From contig CM071600.1 in assembly GCA_036435485.1 (NCBI GenBank), positions 58,587,546 through 58,651,545 of the forward strand: a stretch of DNA of 64,000 nt. The letters are read 5' to 3'. Both the position numbers and the translations under genes were made by a program. The notes under the pieces were generated by a model, which worked only from the letters and a program-made list of their open reading frames with translations, was not told the DNA's origin and searched no databases. The DNA is from Saposhnikovia divaricata. Its lineage: Eukaryota; Streptophyta; Magnoliopsida; Apiales; Apiaceae. The first letter of the stretch is position 1; each line of letters begins with the position of its first letter. Positions 1-11,997 of the stretch are shown piece after piece.

Positions 1-105
1 CAGTGGAGTATCCCTTATCCAGTATTTGGATACCCAACTACCAGTGGAATATCTTATACAAATTGGGATACCCAACTACCAGTGGAGTATCCAAAATGCT
101 AAAAT
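1..105. repeat. short tandem repeat at window edge
   Basis: Imperfect repeats of roughly 40-50 bp share the core GGATACCCAACTACCAGTGG followed by A/G-TATC. At least two and a half copies are visible and the array probably continues left of the window. No coding potential is seen. The unit is too short and too few copies are visible to name a satellite family. Confidence 0.6.
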
Positions 106-3100
106 TTGCCACTTTTTTCAGAATGGTTATTTTTGTGATTTTTATCAAAAAAATGTTTTTTTTTTAAATTTTTTCTAGAGATATCTCATTGCGCTCTAGT
201 AATTCCGTGTTTAATTTATTGAGATAAGCGATAAAATTCAAATCCTCTTTAATACTTATTGGTTGGAGTAGCCGAGTAGGTATAATTTAATCTTCACCCA
301 TAAGTCATTTTTTAAAAAGATTATAATCCTTTCACTATAACTTTTTATTGAACAAATATATGATTAGAAATTTTAAAAGATAATAACTCAATTCATAGGT
401 TATTTCTCAAAACAAATATGAAATAACATAATTTAATGGATCCAATCCTAATCTAAATACTTCAAAACAAACATTAAGTAGATAATTTAAAAGATTATAA
501 TTCAAAAAATTATAAATGATGAAATTATTATATTCGAATAATTATCCGGAAACTTAAATCTTATTAAACAATTATGCATATAGAATATAAAATTCTAATG
601 AAACTATACACTACATGAAATATAAATGAAAATCATAGCTGAATAAGAAACAAATAGCTAAATTTATCATATTTATTATGTTAAAATTATACATGTATAA
701 TTATAAATGGTCGGATCGAATTAATTGAAATCCATATCCGATCAATTATAGATCGCATTTTTATTAGATCAAATTATTATCGAATCAGATTTTTTGCTAT
801 ACAATTCACATTTATTTGATAAGGTTCGGACCGGATCAAATCGGACCTTCGAACCATTGACAAGCTTTAATTGCATATCGATCAACATGATTTAAGAACC
901 TAACATATTTCTTTTATAAGATAAAAAAATAAGTTTTTTTATGGTACAAAATTTCCTTAAGTTGTAGCAACATTCTGTCTAAAACCTACTATTGTCCATG
1001 CGTAATTTGATATGGTTTTTTTTTTGAAAGGGCGTAATTTGATATGGTTGATTATGTAACAGAAAATGGTTAATCATATTGGTGAGAAATTTAAAGTGTT
1101 GACAGTTATTAAGAGGCCTCGAGCAAACAAATATTTTTATAAAGCAATTTTAGCAGAGTAAAATTCTGTTTCTTTTCAAGTTAATTTGATGATTGGCGTT
1201 GTATATAAAGACAAGTGGTGCATCATTATTCAATTTGAAATCTAACTTTCAATTTTTTTAAAATAGGTTTGTATTTTATGTTGCAAAGGTTGTAGATGAT
1301 ATTTCTATAATGAAACTTAAATTAACAGTATTTTAAGTAGACTTTTCTTCCACATCTCCAAACATATTTTGCAAAATTTTGAAAAGATAAATCAAAAGTA
1401 ACCAAACACCCAGGTAAATCTAACATCAGCTATCTTTAAGAAACTTGTAAGTATTTTATTGTAGCCATTTTTTTGCTTAGTTATGTTCCAATGCAAGAAA
1501 GAAAATTAACCAAAAGGGCCTTGACTGCTCGATAAGACCATTATGCTGCACTTTATTTTATTCTCTGGAATTTAACTTGCATGTAACACCTCTAACAAGA
1601 TAAATGAGGATAACTAAGATCAGGTAAATTTATAGTTACTGGAGGTAAGTCACTCCTTAAGAAAAACCAACCTCCATATCCTTTGAGTTAGGATGGCTTA
1701 TGAACTCTTTTGCTAACTTTCCAAGATATACTAAAACACAACAGGGTGGTTAAGCGCTAAAAACATCACAAAATTACTACAGCTCGTTTTACTGTGTGGA
1801 TATGAAAAATAAACATATTCGTTTTTGTAACAGATCTTATACAAGATTGATTAGGATTGGCTCTAATTTGTTTAGCAGATCTTATACAAGATAAACGTAT
1901 ATGTGGAGCACTTAGGCATAAACTGATACCAGCTCCTCAGAATTTGGTAATTTCAACTCCATTAACAACTACTCATGGATCTTTTTTTCCCTTTGCACCC
2001 ATTTTTTCAATGTTTTATTCCCTTAATACATCTATGCCACCTATGTGTAATCTACTAGCATCATTTAACCTAATTAATAATATGACTTGCAAGTTTGATC
2101 CTCCGTACTAGTGGGATATCATGATGTACGAAGCAGGAAAGAACTAACTTCTAGCTATAACTTTCATAAGCTGACAAACAATATGAATGTAGAATAATCT
2201 GTTAAGTAGTTACCCTGAAAAGCATCTAAAGATAGGACGATTTGACAGTGGCCTCATCAAGTAAACAAGAACAGCTGCAGAGAGAAAAATGCATTTTTCA
2301 ACTTCTTTAGGCTTGTCATGTCAAAAAGCTCAGAATGACTATCACAACATAAAAGGTACATAACACTACCGTTGGAGAAGTTCAAAACTTACTTTAGAAA
2401 GTATCTATTTATGTTTCCAGCATTGACTATAATTCCAACTTCTTCACTGACTAGACGTAGATTCCACAAGATGAAAGGCCTCGGCTGGATATGTGGTTTC
2501 GTGATATTTAAGTCTTCAAAGAGCAACTTTGATATCATATCTTATTATTCCTTGTCTTGAAAGAGATAAAATGATAGAAGTCATCAACTCACCATAGAAA
2601 TATATAGCAATGATTAGTTTATGATTCATTACGATAGTTCTAAGTAATAAACAACATATGCTACGTACTAGAAATTTCAGAAATTCCAGAGAATACCATG
2701 CCTCTTATTTGTGATATAGTCATGTCACTTAATAAAATAAATGTATATGCATGTATGGAGATACTACAAGATTCTTATACTATAGAAGAAAAATTGAAAG
2801 CCACAAAGAAAGATTAATATTCATGAAGTGATAGGTAACTTCCGAATCATTTGACAGATCAAGCAATTTTTGGTACATATTCCAAAATCTAATAGTCAGG
2901 AACAAGCATAACATTAATTTCATCTCCACAAGCTTTCAGTGTTGGAAAACCATGTTGCAGATGAGTCGATCATAGATGTTTAAACTCTCTTCATTAATAA
3001 AAATGAAGCAGATAAATTTATAAAGAGGAAAAAAAAAGAAATCAACTTGTTGGAATTTTGATATGAAGGATACATGCATAGTTGGAAAAATTGTAAGACT

Positions 3101-3398
3101 AATTTGAAGAACCAAAACATAAAGACTGTAATGAAACATCAGTACCTCCAGAACTATGAATGTAATAAACAAATGAATGTATACATTCTTCAAATCATGT
3201 TCCACATACACAACAATATATCAATACTTTGATAGATTATAACACAACCAAAGATCTATATATTTAATACAATATTGTTCTACAAACACAATTTTTGAAA
3301 GGACAAGGGCCTCGTTACAACACCATAAGAATTGAGAACAAAACCCAGTGGCGAAGAAGGTAGGGGGTGGGATAAGAGTATGCTACTGAAAACACGAA
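106..3398. other. AT-rich intergenic DNA, no recognisable gene
   Basis: I see no convincing coding region, RNA gene or complete mobile element here. Open frames are short and lack recognisable motifs. Small local duplications occur: a ~17-bp stretch (GTAATTTGATATGGTT) is present twice around 1000-1050, separated by a T-run, and AGATCTTATACAAGA is present twice around 1830-1890. The right part (about 3300-3398) lies just 3' of the decayed minus-strand gene and may be its old 3' UTR. Confidence 0.5.
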
Positions 3399-4147
3399 CT
3401 AAGTGTCATAAATGGCGGAAAATTTTTGTTGCTTTTGCAGGTCTTCGTCACCATGAATTTTTGCCTCAAGCTTGGCTTTCCTTTTGATTTGACATTGCAC
3501 CTTGGCTGCTCCTTTACTAGTTTTTGAACATCAATGACTAGAATCTATTTTTGTCACCTGGTGTCTCTATATCGCTCGTATTCCTCGCGTAATTTCTTCC
3601 TTGAAGCTTCGAATCTCAAATCATAATCAGTGGTCATCGTTGTATAGTCATCGTCCATGAATTTCCTTTTCTTGTCTTTTTTCTCCACAACTTTTGTTTC
3701 TCCAGTAAAGGGTTTTATCTTCGCTTCACTCAAATTCGGTGCTTGAATTGCAGTTTTGAAATCCTTCCCTTTTCTGTGATTCCCATGACGATGAGGAGGA
3801 TAATTACACTAATGAGTAACCTTTTCCCTGCCTTCCAATCCGAAATATTTCTTGATCTTGTTATCAACCGCAGGCTGGTGCTTTGGGTGGAAACCATAAA
3901 AGGTTTTGCTATGCATCTCAGAATGCAGTACATGTCCCAAGATCCTAATATTTTTCCATTTTCTACAAGGATGGGTGGCAGTAATAGGTTTCCCCCTAGA
4001 AGGACGAGTGGCAGTAGTAGGTTTCCCCCTAGTATCAGACTTGTTGGTGGCCACGAGCTTTTTATGAACGTAATCCAAGAGACGAGATGGTGGTGTAATT
4101 ATAGACGCAACTACCATCGTCTTGTCCAGTCGTTGTTCATCTTCCAT
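3399..4147 (-). pseudogene. decayed lysine-rich protein gene, unknown family
   Basis: A minus-strand reading frame starts at an ATG at 4147 (with a TAA just upstream) and runs to 3554 with one in-frame TAG at 3809-3811. Before the stop the protein has a basic N-terminal part with a duplicated RGKP-T-ATxP segment and a conserved-looking stretch ending in KKYFGLEGREK. After the stop the frame goes on with a lysine-rich, acidic/basic, probably helical segment (KKDKKRKFMDDDY, then RKKLREEYERYRD). Coding-like sequence resumes in another frame at about 3530-3399 (KRKAKLEAKIHGDEDLQ, ending in TAG). The junction near 3554 looks like a splice donor (CAG/GTGA), but the gap is only about 40-50 bp, short for a plant intron, so a frameshift is as likely. 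I do not recognise the family. It may be a pseudogene, or a real gene with an intron across the TAG. Helitron A begins about 285 bp upstream of the ATG. Confidence 0.45.
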
Positions 4148-4568
4148 TAAATAGTGTGTTACAATCTCTTCTTTCTATCATCAAACAGATAATCTGGTGC
4201 AAAAGTAGTCTCGAAATTGAAGGCATATTCTTCGAGTGGAGGACAGGCCAGTCCATCCCACTTCAAATCATCGTCATGGCCACAAGAATCGTCCATAACA
4301 TTTCTCAGTATGCTCTATCTCCTCTAAACTTAATTATTACTATAGAGAATGTATATTGTATAGCGTGTGCACAATTTCTTCAAAAACACAAAGTGCACAC
4401 CAGATAGCAAGTCAAGTGTACATCCATTATAGCTATTATAGGGGAACATGGCTTTTCATCCTATTTAGTAATTTACCTTTATGCCCTTGAAATTATATTA
4501 ATGTTAAAAAAATTGCTTTTTCATGAAAATTGAACCCATGACCCCATTGTGCACAAGAGTTTATACTC

Positions 4569-4757
4569 ACACCCACAACCATTTAACCAACTCAACTTTT
4601 GATACATATTTTTAAATCATTAATCACATTCATGAATAACCTACTCACTATATCTATTTTAAAATTTATTCGCACCCACAACCATCTTTTGATTATCTTC
4701 GAATCATTAACCACATTCATGAATAACCTCCTCACTATATCTATTTTAAAATTTATT
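4569..4757. repeat. ~100-bp tandem duplication in Helitron A
   Basis: Two diverged copies in direct order share CACCCACAACCAT, ATTCATGAATAACCT and CTCACTATATCTATTTTAAA. They lie just inside the Helitron 5' end. No coding function is seen. Confidence 0.7.
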
Positions 4758-5344
4758 TGGAATAAAATTATGAGAATATTTTCCCATTTTAATAGTTAAA
4801 GATGTATATCATACAAATGATTAGAATATGTAATGATTATGATTCAATTTTACGAAAAAAATAAAATAAAGTGATTAACATAGATTTCGTTAATATTTAT
4901 ATAATATTTCATATTAACTACATATACATTAAACAAGATATTTTGATTGACATCCATTAAAATATATGAGTAGGCTAAAAAAATAAAATTTTAAAATAAT
5001 TAGATAAAATATGTAATTAGATTAGAGTGCAATATGTAATTACAACGGAAAAAACTAAAATTTTTAAAGAAAGTAAAATAATAATTCATATTTGAGATTT
5101 CAACTCTACATCAATTATCAGATCAAATAATGAGATAAAATACATTGAATTAGATTACAATATTATAAATAAGATTATAAAGATTACACAAAAATTTATA
5201 GAGATTATATTTAACAAATAAGATACTAGCTTGTACATAATTATAAAAGAGATAGTATTCAATTAATCAAATGTTGGCACTATTAAAATAATTGTATTTA
5301 TAAAAAATTGTTTTAAAAAAAATGCCTTTTACTGTATGTAAATA
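4758..5344. other. AT-rich interior of Helitron A
   Basis: Very AT-rich, with no open frame of note and no recognisable motif. It is the left half of the Helitron A interior; the right half resumes at 16942. Confidence 0.5.
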
Positions 5345-5782
5345 TGATGTTGAATAAAAATGAGGGTTTGTATGTATTTAATGCTAGGGTTCGTGAGCTT
5401 CGTGCTTTAATGGCTGTGTCTGCGTTCGAGACTGATCGGTCCTCACAGAGTGCCTACGTATCTCAATGTCGAGAATCAAGCCAAAAAACGTAGTTCTGAG
5501 AATGAGGGGTCAGGCCCTTATATAGGTTGCAGGAGCCTTAGAATTATGGTAGGATTCGGAGACTTGGTGGGCAAGCCACCTCCTTGAGAAAGGTTCTAGA
5601 CTCCTTCCTTGTAGGAAACAGTTTCAATGTTGAATTGGGTGCCTTGGAGGCTACTCCTAATGATATTGTTTCCTCGTTTGACTCTTATTGCTGAGCTGTT
5701 TATCACCCTTACGAAAGTCATATTTAATTAGGGTTTTGGACCTTGTAAATGGGCCCTATGTTTGGACCTTACTAGGTCTAAT
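5345..5782 (-). repeat. 3' LTR of the Tat element, main part
   Basis: Direct repeat of 16495-16941. Shared blocks include AGGGTTCGTGAGCTTCGTGC, ACTGATCGGTCCTCACAGAG and TTTGGACCTTGTAAATGGGC. The LTR is cut after GGTCTAAT by the solo LTR and its last bases (TAATGCCA) lie at 9261-9268. Confidence 0.88.
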
Positions 5783-6526
5783 TGTGATATTCCCTAAATT
5801 TGTTAATGCTATAGTATCTCAATGAATAGTAATTTTGTGGATTTATGGAAAAAGATATGCAATTACTTTATGTGCGAATCGGAAAATGAACGAGTTGAAA
5901 TCATATTATTGTTGTACTATGAAAACGAGTGACTGGAAATGATCACGGATTTTAAAGATTCTCGAGTATGGACTCTAAAGATTTTCGATTTCAATTGACT
6001 CCTTATGACAATGAATATTTCAATGGATTTGGATTCGAATGTTTATATGCAATGAACAATGTAATTAGTTGAAGATTTAGATAAGAATAATCTATCGTCT
6101 AAAAAGGGAGTTATGGTATCCTAAAAAGGAGCTATTCATGTCATCCAAATCGATATCTGGTATAAGTTAAGTGGTTCCGTAAAAGAGACTGGAAACGCTC
6201 GAGAAAGCACGAGAACATTTTATAAGTATGAGGAATTAGATGGAATGAGAGTAAACCTTAGAAATGAACAAAGCAAAAGGATTACCACCGGAACTTGGAT
6301 TAATAAACGAATCGGGATTAAACGAGTATGAAAAACCAAACAACCAAGATTAATATTATAACAAGGATATATATACTACATTATCATTTACCAAAAATCA
6401 TTAACACACTAATAAGAAAAACAAAAACAATATTATAAGATCATCCATTATAACATCATGCATGACATCACAAGTTAGGCAAGTTCAACTAGCAAATTAA
6501 ACAAGGATTATCAAGAGAATTACTTG

Positions 6527-6529
<3 letters not shown>

Positions 6530-6570
<41 letters not shown>
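6530..6570. repeat. (AT)n microsatellite
   Basis: About 20 AT dinucleotides within the solo LTR. Confidence 0.95.
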
Positions 6571-6575
<5 letters not shown>

Positions 6576-7670
6576 ACTAAATATCTACAAGACTCTAGAC
6601 ACTTGCCAACCAACACAAAAATCATCCATCTTCTTCATCATCCATCCATTCGGCCAAGTTAGAAAGAAAAGAAGAAAAAGAAAATCAAAACCCTAGCTTC
6701 AAGCAACTACAAATCAAGGGATAATTTTTGGAGCTTGTACAAGTATAGACTAAGGTATGTACCAAATTTGAGAGCAAACAAACTTCATTTGCATAGGTAA
6801 TAAATTCATCAAAGTTGATGGATGAATAGTGATGAATAGTAACTTCAAGAACTAACTTTGATTTTCTTGGTTTCTTTGAATGACCTAAGCTATACTAAGG
6901 TGATACAAGGACTATACAAGGTTTATTAAGACTTGTACAACATCAAGGAAGGTATAAACATTCTTACCCTTTTGAGTTTATAGTTGATTATGATTGGTTT
7001 TTAGGTTAAACTTTTATAAAGAATGAAATCATGGTTATATAAGTGTTTACAAGTGTTTTGATTGAATATGGAAGTGTATTGTGCTTGTAACCATGGTTGG
7101 TATGATGACCACATGGTGAATGAAATGAGACATGTGTTGGATGATGAGTTGGAGGAGTGAAAAATTTGGAAAGTATGAAAGTATAGCCGTTATAATGCCC
7201 GATTTTCGTTAAAATAGAAACTACCTTGTAAAGGACAGAAATTCTCGAACTGGCCAAGGTCAGTAGGATGTATCAACTGGTCATAATAAGATAGAACTTG
7301 GTTCATAGATCGTTTTGATATAAAGTACGTAAAAATCCGATGTACGGTTTAGGAGAAAAGTGAGTTTTAGTGAAAGCCGTCCGGAAAACCGAAAATCCCT
7401 AAATGTGTTAACCTTGAACTTATGGTAATTATATTTAAATGTCATTGGTATGATTATACAAGGATTAGGGAATCAAATGAGCTAAGTGGTTAAGGTAATT
7501 GTTGTTAGTAATATTAAGTTATAATGGGATATATTTCTAACGGTGATTCTTTTCGTTTCTATAGATACTCGAAACGAACCTCAGATCGCTTCTACTGACT
7601 TAGAGACCAAGGCAAGATTTCTTATATCTTTGCTTTGATAAATTTATAAGGTTCTTGGAAAATGGTTTTG

Positions 7671-7671
<1 letters not shown>

Positions 7672-7706
<35 letters not shown>
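7672..7706. repeat. (AT)n microsatellite
   Basis: About 17 AT dinucleotides within the solo LTR. Confidence 0.95.
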
Positions 7707-7708
<2 letters not shown>

Positions 7709-9268
7709 TCCTGTGAGTTTTATACTATACTGTTAGGGACATGTTTCCCTGATTCCTGCTATTACTTGATATGGACGTAAATAGTGCAAGATACTTTATG
7801 GATAAAAGGGGTATGATATATAAAGGTGTGGTAATAAGTTATATTTGTAAGTGACTGGGAGCCAGAAGGATAGAGTTTATATATGTTCATATTATGGATA
7901 GAAAACAAGTATCTACTGGTGTAAGTACGAACAGGAAATATATATTATAAAGAATATTTTCCTACAATTGTTTCAAAGAATATTTTATTACAAACGTTTT
8001 AAAGAATATTAAAAGTACTAAATGTGATTCTTTTTAAAAGTCAAGGGTTTCTTCAATATGCAAGGCTCCCTGGTCAAACTTTGTTAAAACAGTTTTTTTG
8101 CTGAAATCTTAACTTTGAAGTTTATTCAGAAGTTATAAAAAGGTAAAATGGGAAATGGAAAATGGAATTGTGAAAAGGTATCCTTCAGAATAAAATGGAA
8201 TAACAACTTTTATAATGGGGATTCTAACATTTTGAGCTGAGTTTAATACAGTCCAGCATTCAACACTTTATTCTGGCCCATGTGTTGCCGAAGGAGGATT
8301 GTGGAGAACTTTCCTCAAGGGATGATGACCGGAGTGGATCATTCCTTCTACTAGTAGTAAACAGGGAACAAGTACGAATAGGGTGACTGATCATCGTCCT
8401 AACGTATCTGGCTACAGGGATGATCCCCGAAATTCTTAAAGGAATTATTGGCAATTATATTATATTGATAATTTGAAAAGAAGGAACTGTCATGGAACAA
8501 TGGAATATATTAAATGTTTAGAAGAGAAACTGATATTATATTTTTATAAATAAAAGGGAAGTAATGTAAAAATGAATAACAAGCAAGTTTATGTTGGTGT
8601 ATTACTGCGCAAACAGGATATAGCTTCTTATAGAAATAATTTATTTATTTATTTACCTTGTAACTTCATCTTTCATATTATATTGGAACATTGTTCATTT
8701 TACGGATAACAAATGTTTTCGGGATTGTTATGAAATGATTATATGTTTACTTCATAATAGTTTAAAAACTTTATCTTGCTGAGCTATTATAGCTCACTCT
8801 TGCTTATGTTTATATATCAGCTATATCAGATGCCGCCGATACGTCGCATAACACCCCGGAAGAGGGTAAGGGCAGGACTATATGATAGAGAGTTGTCACT
8901 CATTCCCGAGGTAGCTTATCTATATATGTTCAGGGTATGAGTAGACGTATGTAAGTTAATTAAGAAGGTTAATGTAATATACTTTTGGTTGTTGATGTGC
9001 TTCTTGTAGAAGTATTATTCAGCAACGCTACTTAAATGGTATTCTGGGTTTGTAATAATAACTTTATCTTAACTGTTATTACTGATGGATGTTGTTCTCT
9101 GAGCATATGACTGGTGTGTAATGTTATAAATGTGGGGTCAATAGTGTGAGTATAAAATGTATTAAAATATTTAGATTGCAAAGGGTATAACATGGATACA
9201 TGGAAATTGGACCGTGATGACCTGGATTCCCGACCCCGGATCTAGGGCTGTCACACTAATTAATGCCA

Positions 9269-9709
9269 CCCAACTTCTAGGAAAACTGATAAGGTTTTCC
9301 TTGAAGTTTTAATTGCCTTTCTCGAGACTCGGGTCGGGGTTTATCGTTATACACTAGTATTTCACGAATATCATCTTAATGTAAAGTGTGGAGCGACCTA
9401 CACATTTACAACGATTTGCCTTATTCGAGGCTAACTGAAAGTATTTTATGTCTTACAAAAAATAATTTTCTTTCATTTTTCTTGTACCCACGGGTATTTT
9501 TTATCATTATGGATCGTTTTACCAAAAGTGTCAAATGGTGCTTTCAAGCATAAAACAATTTAAAAATTATTTATCTTCTATCTGGGATTTTCTGGAAATT
9601 AATATCCAATTTTCCCTATTTTCCATGATTATTAGCTTATTTTCAGAATTTTCAAGGATTTAATTCCTTAAATAATTCCAGAAAAATGGCTTGCCAAGTG
9701 AAATAGTGT
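9269..9709. other. 3' spacer of the Tat element
   Basis: Non-coding DNA between the 3' LTR and the hairpin minisatellite. The bases next to the LTR read AGAAGTTGGG on the minus strand, in the place of a polypurine tract, followed by the LTR start TGGCATTAATTAG. No other motif is seen. Confidence 0.5.
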
Positions 9710-10215
9710 CCTGGGCGTGGGTACCCCCGCCAATGAGACCTTTTCCTTAGCCACGCCAAGGAAGTTTGGTCTCCTGGGCGTGGGTACTTTCATGCCTTTA
9801 ACTTTCACAGTTAGTCTGGGCGTGGGTACCCCCGCCAAGGAGGCCATATCCTTAGCCACGCCAAGGAAGTTTGGTCTTCTAGGCGTGGGTACTTTCATGC
9901 CTTTCATTGGTTTGTCCAGCCTTGGCGTGGGTAACCCCGCCAAGGAGGTACTTTACATATCAACGCCGAGGAGATATTGCTTCCTGGGCGTGGGTTCTTT
10001 AACACCCTTCATCTGTTGCTTCAGCCTTGGCGTGGGTATCCCCGCCAAGGAGATACTTTATGAAACAATGCCTAGAAGATATAGCTTCCTGGGCGTGGGT
10101 TTTTCATGACCTTTAACATGTAATTCCAACCTTGGCGTGGGTATCCCCGCCAAGGAGGTACTTTACAAACTAACGCCTAGGAGATTTAGCCTCCTGGGCG
10201 TGGGTTTTTCAAGCT
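9710..10215. repeat. hairpin minisatellite, ~106-bp unit, 5 copies
   Basis: The block CTTGGCGTGGGTATCCCCGC followed by CAAGGAG recurs at about 9712, 9815, 9922, 10025 and 10132. A second block, CTGGGCGTGGGT, lies midway in each unit. CCTTGGCG and CGCCAAGG within the first block are inverted repeats, so every unit can fold into a GC-rich hairpin with an 8-bp stem in most copies. The array is GC-richer than all surrounding DNA. Both strands show open frames across it, but they are low-complexity products of the repeat (GVGTPAKE... on the plus strand) and are not called as genes. Confidence 0.9.
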
Positions 10216-10445
10216 TCAACCCTTTGGGCCACCTTTTTGGTTTATTGGGCTTCCAGCCTCATTTTCTTGAATTTATTTTCATATTTCCTCGTTTGTTTTC
10301 TAGGAATGTTGTAGAATTCTCTAGAACTTGGTAGAATATAATTCGATTTTCAAATTTTATGGGCTTCCCGCCTATTTGGAGGCCCAGTCACCTATTGGCA
10401 GCCCATCCACCTTTTATAACCGGTTGGGTGACCGATTGTGAACTC

Positions 10446-10453
10446 TATAAAAG
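10446..10453 (+). promoter_or_regulatory. TATA box of the antisense gene
   Basis: TATAAAAG lies about 240 bp upstream of the ATG at 10690, followed by a pyrimidine-rich leader (CTTCACACTTCACTTTCTC) typical of a plant transcription start. The direction is plus, opposite to the host element's gag-pol. Confidence 0.55.
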
Positions 10454-10689
10454 AGTGGAGCATTTTTCATTTCTTCACACTTCACTTTCTCAAAGTTATT
10501 CTACAAGAAATTTCTCAAACCTCCCTTAAACACTTTCTAAAAGCTCTGCTAGGGTTCTGTCGTGAGGCGATTCCCGGTGTTAATCTCCACCTTATTTTCT
10601 CTGTTCCCATTTGAAGATCGTTGAATCTTCATCTTCTACGGCCATCTTAAGAGTTTTTCTGGGTTCAAGCCTTCAAGTGAAGAACATCA

Positions 10690-11985
10690 ATGGAGAATTC
10701 GAGTTCCTCCAGCCAATCGCAACTAACTCAGACCGCCTCTACCACCGCTCCTAGGGCTTCAAGGGATAAGAACCCTAAAACATCTCTTGTTCATGCTAAT
10801 GTTTTTTCCCTTAGAGATCTTTTAAGTGAATTTGGCCAAGCTTTTCCAAACTTGCTTCACTTAGATGCTTACGAATATAAATTGAAGTATAAGCAACATA
10901 GGTTAGATATTTTAGCCCAACTTTTTCATATTAATGGGCCTGATAGGGCCGTTGTTCCGGCCCCAAATGAAAGGGCCTGCCACCAAAAGCCTGGAGCCAT
11001 TAGGATATACAAGAAACCTTTTACGCGGCTTTTCGCCTTCCACCTCCCCCTTTTGTGTGCCGCCTTTTAGCAGAAGCTAGGGTTTGTCCAACCTAAGTTA
11101 TGCCAAACGCATGGCATTTATATACTGTTTCATGGTCCAATGTAAAAAACATGGACTCGAGCCCAATATTTCTATTTTTCGTTACTTGTTCAAGTTTGTC
11201 AATACTCCCGATAACACGGGTTGGGTCAAAATCCAACACCGATCCTTGGCCCGTTCCTGTTTTATTTCTGATTTCGCCCCTTATTCTCTTCCTGATTGGA
11301 AGAAAGAATGGTTTTATATTTTTCTGGAGGGAGATAGTTGGGATAACTACTTTCGGCCCAATTTCTACAAAGCCGTTGATGGGCCTATCAAAAGCTTGAA
11401 ATTGGGTATGGACGAAGAAGCTGCCATAGCTCTGTTAACGTCTGATAATTTGCATCACTGTGTAAATTTGATTTCCGAGGATTCATTGCAAGCCCATGGG
11501 CTTAGTGATTTGGGCCCCGAGGGTAAATAACTTGAAATTCCCATTCCTTACCTATTTTTTCTTCATACCATACTTGTTTTCTAACTCATAGCTTTCATTT
11601 TGCAACTAAGGCAGCCCTGGGGGCCATTTTTAAAAGAAGGGAAGCCGCTGCTGCTACTAGGGTAGTAACGGAGAGAGAGAGAGAGAGAGGGGGCTAAAAG
11701 GTCTAGGACTGAGTGGAGCGCGTTCCTTCCTTTCTTCAGGAAAGGCCCGTTCCTATTGATGAAGATCTCACCCCTTTCACTGTGGATTGGGTGTTATGCA
11801 ATAGGGATACAGCTGTGGGCTACTCTAGGGCCGTAGCTGAATGGTCTAGGAGTGTGGTCACTTCGCGGGATAGGGCCGCAACTGAATGGTCCAGGAGTGT
11901 GGTCATTCGCGGGATAGAGCCCACATTGTTGAGTCTTCCAATGACTTGCAGATCGAGCTCCTGGGATCTCATGCCGTTGTTGTAG
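10690..11985 (+). pseudogene. antisense 'putative gypsy type transposon' ORF
   Basis: Plus-strand frame starting at ATG 10690 with a serine-rich N-terminus (MENSSSSSQSQ) and a segment that resembles the plant 'putative gypsy type transposon' domain (PF04195-like): LHHP/FHLP-like stretch near 11040, then SYAKRMAFIYCFMVQCKK and PNISIFRYLFKFVN at about 11090-11200, and LPDWKKEWFYIFLEGD at about 11295-11340. A frameshift or stop near 11068 splits the frame into 10690-11070 and 11084-11530. At 11526 a GT donor, and AAG at about 11609, suggest an intron, after which a basic exon follows (AALGAIFKRREAAA..., then a GA microsatellite). A 57-bp stretch is duplicated at 11827-11929 (EWSRSVV twice). Such antisense ORFs downstream of pol are known in Tat elements. 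The frame is broken, so it is called a pseudogene. Confidence 0.6.
11672..11691. repeat. (GA)n microsatellite
   Basis: A short GA run, followed by GGGGG, inside the second exon of the antisense ORF. It would encode alternating Arg-Glu. Confidence 0.85.
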
Positions 11986-11997
11986 TAAGCCTTTTTT

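Larger units (their letters stand above)
5783..9255 (+). mobile_element. solo LTR of a chromovirus-like gypsy element
   Basis: A 3473-bp block begins TGTGATATTCCC and ends GGGCTGTCACA. It is flanked by a perfect 5-bp direct repeat CTAAT (5778-5782 and 9256-9260), and the interrupted Tat LTR continues exactly on both sides. The ends have TG...CA with a short inverted repeat TGTGA/TCACA. No gag or pol is present, so this is best read as a solo LTR left by recombination between two LTRs. Both ends resemble the LTR at 55332-60396 in opposite orientation: AAATTTGGGG-like sequence near one end and a C/G-rich CCCGGATCT-like block near the other. The inside holds AT microsatellites and no convincing ORF. 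Confidence 0.82.

Noticed and set aside
1857..2560. ORFs of 84 and 62 codons
   Set aside because: No domain, no splice context and AT-rich low-complexity sequence; no support as genes.
9668..10109. Overlapping ORFs on both strands (GVGTPAKE-type and GVPTPR-type proteins)
   Set aside because: They are products of the hairpin minisatellite, open on both strands because of the repeat, with no recognisable domain.
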